Assembly (NCBI GenBank): GCA_054601695.1
Contig: BAAHQB010000048.1
Coordinates: 682,001-746,000 of the forward strand
DNA length: 64,000 nucleotides
Reading direction: 5' to 3'
From: Amorphochlora amoebiformis
Lineage: Eukaryota; Cercozoa; Chlorarachniophyceae
Below, piece after piece: positions 56,527 through 64,000 of this stretch (position 1 is the stretch's first letter; the number at the start of each line of letters is the position of its first letter). The position numbers and the translations under genes were made by a program. The notes beneath the pieces are model-generated. The model saw only the letters and a list, made by a program, of their open reading frames with translations, made no database searches and was not told the origin of the DNA.

Positions 56527-57962
56527 ACTTCCACCCAACACCCGACGATAGTCGTAATTTTTTTGGAACAGGGCGGAAGCTCGGCGGGGGAGCCCCCGGG
56601 CGCTGGCCGGTGCAAACGATCTCCTGACAATGTCATCAGATCTAAGCAAATGATACCACGTTGCATATCATCAACCAGCTCGGTGCTCAAAGGAGCAGTG
56701 CTTTGCTGTCCAGCGTGGGCCTGCCGCGATCGTCGAGCATTCGCTGCCGACACAGTCGCTGGTATGGTCGGGCTCCAAGCTTCTCTTTTCTCCATTCTCG
56801 GGCTGCCTCGACACGAGTGGGTATCTAGCTCGGATGGATAGGTGGAGAGCGTTGAAAGTCGCCCCATTACGCCGAATATGCGACCTCGTGGAGCTGTGAA
56901 CCAAAACCTCAGCGGGAAGTGGGGCTGGGGGCCGATAGAGATTTTATCCATCAGTAGAAATAAGATGATGGTGTAGGGGCTAGATTTTATTGAGTCTCCA
57001 CAGGATAGGTGAGGCCGGGGATGCTCGAACGACGCCTGGCCGGAGTGGAATGCAGTGCAACCCGCCAACCGGCACCATTTTCACCAGCCGATGTTTTAAT
57101 TGAGTTTTTATAACACGTGTTGCCGGGTAACGCCCGTCACTCCCCGTGACTACTATCTCCTGGAATATGTATAAAAGGGAAAAAGCAGAGTCCAACCATT
57201 ACAAACCCGCCGCCATGTGCCATCTGGAAAAGCCGGGAAGTGGGGACTTTCGTCATCAAGGGCTTTAATCAGGACCACACCTGATGCTCCTCACCAATTC
57301 CTACACTAGGGACTGAATTTGATGAATACTTGAACCCAAATCCCTCGAGACCGAGCGAAAAACAAGTTACAAGTTTTCGTAAGCCAAAATCATCAGCGCG
57401 ACAATGCATATACCAGATACGATAAAACAGTTATATATTCTACATCAATTAGGATTCGTTCAAGCTCGCGATCACCCGATTGCAAGTTTTCATGTCAAGT
57501 TCAAGTCGTAAGTGACTGATAAAACGTAGCCTGAAAAAAAAAAAGATTCAGTGAAGACTCCGAAATGTGTCCGAGACTGGAAGTATAATGACAACTATAG
57601 CTCCGTGATTGATATGGACTAGAGGGATGATATTATCATGATCATGACTCACGCCTCGGACTCACATACTAGCATAAGCTAGATCCTGATATCGACACTA
57701 TCGGACCGAATTTGTAAAAATCTAGTAACTGGCTACAATAAAAGCTTATGATATATGCCATAAGTTTTAATATGTATACTTAATAACTACATCATATTAT
57801 ATAATACTAGTATACGTAACACTATAACTTCAGAAGTAGTATCTTCTACCTAACCGTAGTCACTGAGTCTAAGACTAGTAACTTACTATCATACTACATA
57901 TCACGTACACATAATCATTCGGAAGCTATAGTCATGATATATATATATATATATATATAAAG

Positions 57963-57993
<31 letters not shown>

Positions 57994-58173
57994 GACAATC
58001 AACACGCTTGAAGTCTAAAGCCAATCAAAATATGATAATTCAACGCCAAATTTTTTTTCCTCAGTCGAAATGTCCATGGCAACCTCCTCCTAGACCTTGT
58101 ACACATATGACGCTCATAATCTTAACAAATCGGCAGGTATACGTATATATGCTACATACTGCCACCAAGCCGC
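56527..58173. other. Syntaxin 5' flank and intergenic region
   Basis: 56527-57240 is GC-balanced and contains two divergent TATA-like words around a CACGTG. 57240-57540 shows nothing recognisable. 57540-57930 is CTAG-rich as in the other spacers. A plus-strand stretch at 58065-58136 has a good acceptor (TTTTTTTTCCTCAG) and donor (CAG|GTATAC) with 24 open codons, but no partner exon in phase. Confidence 0.4.
57105..57178. promoter_or_regulatory. Divergent TATA-like elements around CACGTG
   Basis: TATAAAAA on minus at 57112-57105, CACGTG at 57114-57119 and TATAAAAGG on plus at 57170-57178. The minus element could serve the syntaxin gene with a leader of roughly 550 bp. The plus element precedes an ATG at 57215 that opens only 17 codons. 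Confidence 0.35.
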
Positions 58174-58321
58174 TCAGTAGCCACCGGCCCCGAAGCCTGG
58201 ATAGTCGATGCTAGGATCCATAGCTTGGCCAGGGCCTTCGTTGACATTGTGTCGGAAAAAATCGTCCAATTCCATATCCTCTTCACATCCCTCGCCTTGG
58301 TATATATATATAATATATATG

Positions 58322-58352
<31 letters not shown>

Positions 58353-58516
58353 TATATATATGTATATATATGTATATATATATATGTATATATGTGTGTG
58401 TTAATGTTGAAATAATGATAGCAATGATAATTATAGAAAAAATTAATAAGATTTGTATAAAGTTTTTTTAAATATATGTGTATCGTTATACATATATGTA
58501 TTTATGTGTATATATA

Positions 58517-58570
<54 letters not shown>

Positions 58571-58758
58571 CACATGTCACACACAGACACACACACACAT
58601 ATGTATATATATATATATTATATATATATATATATCATTTGTTATACAAGCGCTTATGTATAATACATACATTTACATAGTACATATCACATATTTAGAT
58701 ATTATGCATGTAATATATGTATTGATACACAAACATATATGCATACATACATACATAC

Positions 58759-58797
<39 letters not shown>

Positions 58798-59058
58798 CAT
58801 ATACATATATACATTCACACGAACCAAAGAAATCATTAGTCTCGTCTCTGTTTTCTTCCTCAGCCCCAACGCCACTGCGGATACCGAATCGCTGACCTTT
58901 GTCAACTACATTTTCTGTGTGAAATCTTTCGTTTACATCATCTCCCTGGAGAAGGATATGTGTGTATATGTATTGTATGTATAAATTTGTATAGTTATGT
59001 ATGGGGTGTGATGTATATATATATATATATATATGGATATGTATATGTGTGTGTATAG

Positions 59059-59103
<45 letters not shown>

Positions 59104-59407
59104 TGTATATATGAATTTGCATATGTGTACACATATATATATATGTATATATATGAATATGCATGTAATATGAATATATATTTATATATATATATTTGTT
59201 ATATATATATTTATTCATTTATTTATATACCGCCCCCTGAATGTTTAGCTCATCTACATAGTTTACATATATATATATATATATGTATAAATATATATAT
59301 ATATATATATATATTTGTTATATATATATATTTATTCATTTATTTGTATACCGCCCCCTGAATGTTTAGCTCATCTACATACTTTACATATATATATATA
59401 TATATAT

Positions 59408-59438
<31 letters not shown>

Positions 59439-59569
59439 AATATATATATACATTTGTTATATATATATATATATTTATTCATTTATTTATATACCGCCCC
59501 CTGAATGTTTAGCTCATCTTCTTTCTCTCGTAGCTGCGTGAAGTTAAAAGCACTAATACACACACAAAC

Positions 59570-59611
<42 letters not shown>

Positions 59612-59662
59612 GTATAGCTGCGTGAAGTTAAAAGCACTAATACACACACAAACATATGTATA

Positions 59663-59693
<31 letters not shown>

Positions 59694-59694
59694 G

Positions 59695-59727
<33 letters not shown>

Positions 59728-59775
59728 ATATAGCTGCGTGGAGTTAAAAGCACTAATACACACACAAACACACAC

Positions 59776-59811
<36 letters not shown>

Positions 59812-59976
59812 TTATATATATACATATATATATATATATGCATATATGTACGTATATATTATATACATACATACATACATACATGTATACATAAACATAT
59901 AAATGTATACATGTATATATATATATATATATATACATGTATATCTACATACACACATATATTTATATACTTTTAT

Positions 59977-60017
<41 letters not shown>

Positions 60018-60019
60018 AT

Positions 60020-60064
<45 letters not shown>

Positions 60065-60080
60065 TACATATACATACACA

Positions 60081-60123
<43 letters not shown>

Positions 60124-60172
60124 AAGATGGAGGGAGAGCAGAGTATGGGAAAAGGCAAATATAGACATATGC

Positions 60173-60209
<37 letters not shown>

Positions 60210-60215
60210 TCGATT

Positions 60216-60266
<51 letters not shown>

Positions 60267-60691
60267 AATATATATACACACATACACACATACTCATACA
60301 TATATGAAAGACACACACAGAGATGCATTCAGAGACAAGTGGAGATGTAGAGAACATAACAACAATAAATACCTTTCTTCTGCAGGACCTTTGTACTCGA
60401 AATCTAACCCTTCCCACTCATTCTGCGCCGTAAACTCAACTAGACGATAAAAAAAAAAACCCCATGTGTGTATGTGTATATTTTGGAATTTTTTTTCTGT
60501 GTTGAATTTATATACCATATATTTTTCTTCTTTTTATAGAACATATAATATATAATATATATATATATATACTTGTATATACTACATATATGTAATGTAT
60601 ATAAGTAAATATATGCATGTAAAAACGTATACACATGTACATATTTTCAGGGAAGACAAATATTTCTTTCTATACTTATGATATATATTAT

Positions 60692-60722
<31 letters not shown>

Positions 60723-60888
60723 CTTACATACTCATATATATATTAGAGAGAGGAGGGGAGCCATACTGTTTCCGAGAGCGTCAAGTTTTGGCGCCAAAAT
60801 ACTTGAGAATTTATTTTCGCGCGAAGTTGTTTCAATTGTTGTGTTAAAGAGGGCCGAGTCTATGTTTGAGATAACACCACCTGAGGCA

Positions 60889-60920
<32 letters not shown>

Positions 60921-60980
60921 CATATATACATATATATGTATATATATAAATATTATATATATATATATATATATGTTAAC

Positions 60981-61040
<60 letters not shown>

Positions 61041-62071
61041 ATACCCTTGAACACCGATGGATCCGATTGGTCGAGCGTGGGCTACCATTATGGTTACGGT
61101 TACATTATGGTTACGGTTACATTATGGTTACGGTTACATTATGGTTGCGGTTACATTTAGGAGTTATTACCGCTACCGTTACAGTTACTAACATTTTCAA
61201 TTAGCTACAGTTATGTCAGTTACAATTAACGGCGGTTATAATTAGCTACAATTAAGGTTAGATAACTAGCTACGGTTACAATTAGTTATGGCTACAATTA
61301 ACTACGGTTACAACTAACTACTGTTACAATTAACTACGGTTACAATTAACTATGGTTACAGTCCGATACAATTACAATTAGATACAGTTACAATTAGCCA
61401 CAGTTACAATTAGCTACCGTTACAGTTAGCTAATGTTACCGTTATCTAAAACTTTCAGTTAGCTGTAGTTACAGTTAGCTACAGTAACAATTCGCTACTG
61501 CCAAAAATTATTAGCTACGGTTACCATTTAGCTACGGTTACACTTTGCTACGGTTACAGTTAGCTATGATTATAACTAGCGACCGTTACCGTCAACTACG
61601 GTTACCATTAGTAACGGTTACGGCACCTGATGTTCAGCTTGAGGAAAAGGTTGGGCACTGCTCTCTGAATTAGGGGAGGTTAGGGTTAGGTTCGGGTCAA
61701 GCTAGGGGTTAGTGGTAGGGTCAGAGTTAGGGCGTCGGATGTGTCGGGTAAAATCGGGCTAGTCTCGGGTACAATCGGGCTAGTATCGGGTAGAATCGGG
61801 CTAGCATCGGGTACAATCGGACTAGCATCGGGTACAATCGGGCTGGTATCGGGTACAATCGGGTACAATTGGGCTAGTATCGGGTACAATCGGGCTAGCA
61901 TCGGGTAGAATTGGGCTAGGGGTAGTGGGCAGGGTTAGGATTTGAGCGTCGGATGTCGGGTGTGGGGTACCAGCGGGCATGTCCTCTTCTTCGGGAAGGA
62001 GGAAGCCTAGGTCCTCGTCGTCTGGTGTGTATGCATGTGTGTATTCATATATTTTCAATATATGACATATG

Positions 62072-62110
<39 letters not shown>

Positions 62111-62145
62111 ATCTATCTATATCTAATATTGTATATGGATATAAA

Positions 62146-62183
<38 letters not shown>

Positions 62184-62418
62184 GCCTTGAATGTGACCAT
62201 ATAGATATCTACATCTCACGATATAACACCTTTAAGTATACATATATAATATACAAAAAAATTATATGTATATATGTTATTATATAATATATATATATAT
62301 TATATATGTATGTGTGTATACATATATATGTATATATATACACACACATATATGTATATATATAATATACTATATATATATATATATAATACTACATAAT
62401 ATATGTATATATATATGT

Positions 62419-62457
<39 letters not shown>

Positions 62458-62470
62458 GGAAAGGTATATA

Positions 62471-62505
<35 letters not shown>

Positions 62506-62627
62506 ACATGTATAATTACATGTGTATAAATATGCACATATTTTATATATATATACATATACACGCAATTTTATACATATATATATATATATATAGACAT
62601 GTATATATGTATGTATATATATATATA

Positions 62628-62672
<45 letters not shown>

Positions 62673-62861
62673 GTATATATATAATATATACATATATATA
62701 TATATATATATAACATATATATATATACACACAATGTACATACATATCTCCATACATACATAATATAACACAACTCAATGCAATACAACCTCTACCAGCC
62801 TGTTTTCTCGCACCACTGCCGGCACTACCGGGGGCTCGAACAGCTTCGGTGGTGTTACCGC
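58174..62861 (-). CDS. Acidic protein of unknown function, last nine exons
   Basis: Exons 62861-62796, 62021-61971, 61664-61627, 61081-61045, 60880-60767, 60439-60373, 59552-59495, 58945-58825 and 58295-58174 keep phase (223 residues plus TGA after the partial first codon). The product is acidic with short repeated motifs: [39 protein letters not shown] and the end [10 protein letters not shown] more ordered part contains [15 protein letters not shown] and [16 protein letters not shown] recognise no family. The first listed exon is entered in mid-codon, so the gene starts further right, in or beyond the CT tracts. Exon 59552-59495 has both edges tandemly repeated. The opposite strand of 58945-58825 is also open, but the minus reading is in phase with its neighbours. 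Confidence 0.65.
59220..59775. repeat. Both edges of one exon tandemly repeated
   Basis: ACCGCCCCCTGAATG plus TTTAGCTCATCT (donor edge of exon 59552-59495, minus) occurs at about 59229, 59351 and 59493. AGCTGCGTGAAGTTAAAAGC plus ACTAATACACACAC (acceptor edge) occurs at about 59532, 59617 and 59731. Copies are separated by TA runs, and the exon sits where the two arrays meet. Confidence 0.9.
61088..61625. repeat. GGTTACATTAT / TTAGCTACGGTTACA array
   Basis: Degenerate GTTACGGTTACA-type units. On minus they read GTAACCATAATG and run into the acceptor GGTAG of exon 61081-61045. Confidence 0.8.
61740..61918. repeat. 21-bp minisatellite (AATCGGGCTAGTATCGGGTAC)
   Basis: About eight copies in an intron of the acidic-protein gene. 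On minus it could encode Ser-Pro-Ile-Val-Pro-Asp-Thr repeats, but one copy is shortened to 10 bp, which breaks the frame. Confidence 0.8.
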
Positions 62862-63257
62862 CTATGGTTAAGATTATGCTTAGGTCTACGGTGTTGGGAT
62901 AGGGACGCAAAGGACGGGATTCTTTCTCTCTCTCTCTCTCTCCTTTTTCTCTTTTTCTCTCTCTCTCTCTATAATATAAATCTCTCTCTCTCTTCTCTCA
63001 CTCTCTCTCTCCATATACATATCTTGCTCTCTCTTTCTCTCCCTCTCTCACTCTCTCTTCTCTCACTCTCTCTTCTCTCACTCTCTCTTCTCACTCTCTC
63101 TTCTCTCACTCTCTCTTCTCTCACTCTCTCTTCTCTCACTCTCTCTTCTCTCACTCTCTCTTCTCTCACTCTCTCTCTGTATCTCGCTCTCTCTCTCTCT
63201 CTCTTCTCTCAATCTCTCTCACTCTCTCTTCTCTCTCTTTTCTCACTCTCTCTCTCG

Positions 63258-63305
<48 letters not shown>

Positions 63306-63308
63306 GTA

Positions 63309-63355
<47 letters not shown>

Positions 63356-63375
63356 CTCTCTCTCTCTCTCCCCCT

Positions 63376-63406
<31 letters not shown>

Positions 63407-63420
63407 CTCTCTCTCTCTGT

Positions 63421-63473
<53 letters not shown>

Positions 63474-63612
63474 CTTCTCTCACTTATCTCTCCCGGTCCC
63501 TCACTCTTTTTTCATCCTCTCACCCTCTCTCAGTTCTCTTTCTCATATCCTCTCTTTCTTCTCTCTCTCTATCTCATTTTCTCACTCTCCTCCCTCACTC
63601 TCTCACCGTACG

Positions 63613-63655
<43 letters not shown>

Positions 63656-63786
63656 CTCTCCTTCTGTCTATGACTCTCCCTCTATCTTTCTCCCCCTCTC
63701 TCTTCTCTTTCTCTCGCTCTATCTCTCTCTCTCTCTCTCTCTCTCCTCCCTCTTCCTTCTCTTACTCTCATCTCCCTCTATCTCTA

Positions 63787-63823
<37 letters not shown>

Positions 63824-64000
63824 GTTTATATATATATATATATATTTATATACATACATACATACATATATATTTATATATATATATATATTCCCTCTTC
63901 CCTCTCCCTTTTTTTCTCCTTTCCTCCTAATGCGCTCTCTCTCTCACTCTCTCTCTCTGCCTCTCACTCTCTCTCTCTTCCTCTCTCTCCCTCTCTCTCT
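62862..64000. other. CT tracts with TA runs; no gene seen
   Basis: 62925-63290, 63353-63800 and 63890-64000 are CT-rich, separated by TA runs. CACTCTCTCTTCTCT repeats about nine times near 63040-63170. The Ser/Leu-rich ORFs here are tract artefacts. Upstream exons of the acidic-protein gene were not found. Confidence 0.7.

Noticed and set aside
58825-58945. Plus-strand hydrophobic exon after CTTCCTCAG
   Set aside because: Open on plus too, but no neighbour in phase; the minus reading joins exons on both sides.

Overview
The window looks like nuclear DNA of a unicellular eukaryote. The genes are cut into very small exons joined by GT-AG introns that consist mostly of (TA)n microsatellite, CT/GA tracts and blocks of degenerate TTAGGG/CCCTAA. 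No bacterial operon structure, rRNA or tRNA was seen. A protein with two AP2-like DNA-binding domains and the very high intron density would suit an alveolate protist, but I cannot name the organism. Nearly every long ORF in the window is an artefact of (TA)n read as Tyr-Ile, or of CT/GA tracts. The real coding sequence sits in short non-repetitive islands. I joined these by hand using splice sites, reading-phase continuity and family motifs.

Layout from left to right. (1) 937-249 (-): 5' part of a TTC4/Cns1-type TPR co-chaperone, which runs off the left edge. (2) 1075-4211 (+): complete 13-exon TLC-domain membrane protein, head to head with (1) across 137 bp. (3) 20487-4853 (-): complete 25-exon gene of about 552 residues with a charged N-terminal helix, UFD1 domain, C2-like segment and TRAF-type zinc fingers, ending tail to tail with (2). 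(4) 21460-20748 (-): unrecognised gene, incomplete at its 5' end. (5) 22885-25584 (+): small unrecognised gene with strongly duplicated exon edges. (6) 28231-54419 (+): a chain of about 35 exons with consistent phase, encoding two AP2-like domains and a long unrecognised C-terminal part. It may be one 26-kb gene. (7) 56526-55582 (-): an intronless Qa-SNARE (syntaxin). (8) 62861-58174 (-): the last nine exons of an acidic protein of unknown function.

The most unusual feature is structural. At about fifteen exons, one edge of the exon (splice site, a few to about 50 exon bases and adjoining intron) is repeated in tandem, 2 to about 10 times, with the copies separated by (TA)n. In one exon both edges are amplified. 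Other arrays (CCCTAA, TTAAGCTAATC, CT tracts) lie directly beside splice acceptors or donors and resemble amplified branch-site, polypyrimidine or acceptor signals. The exon boundaries given here are manual and need RNA evidence.
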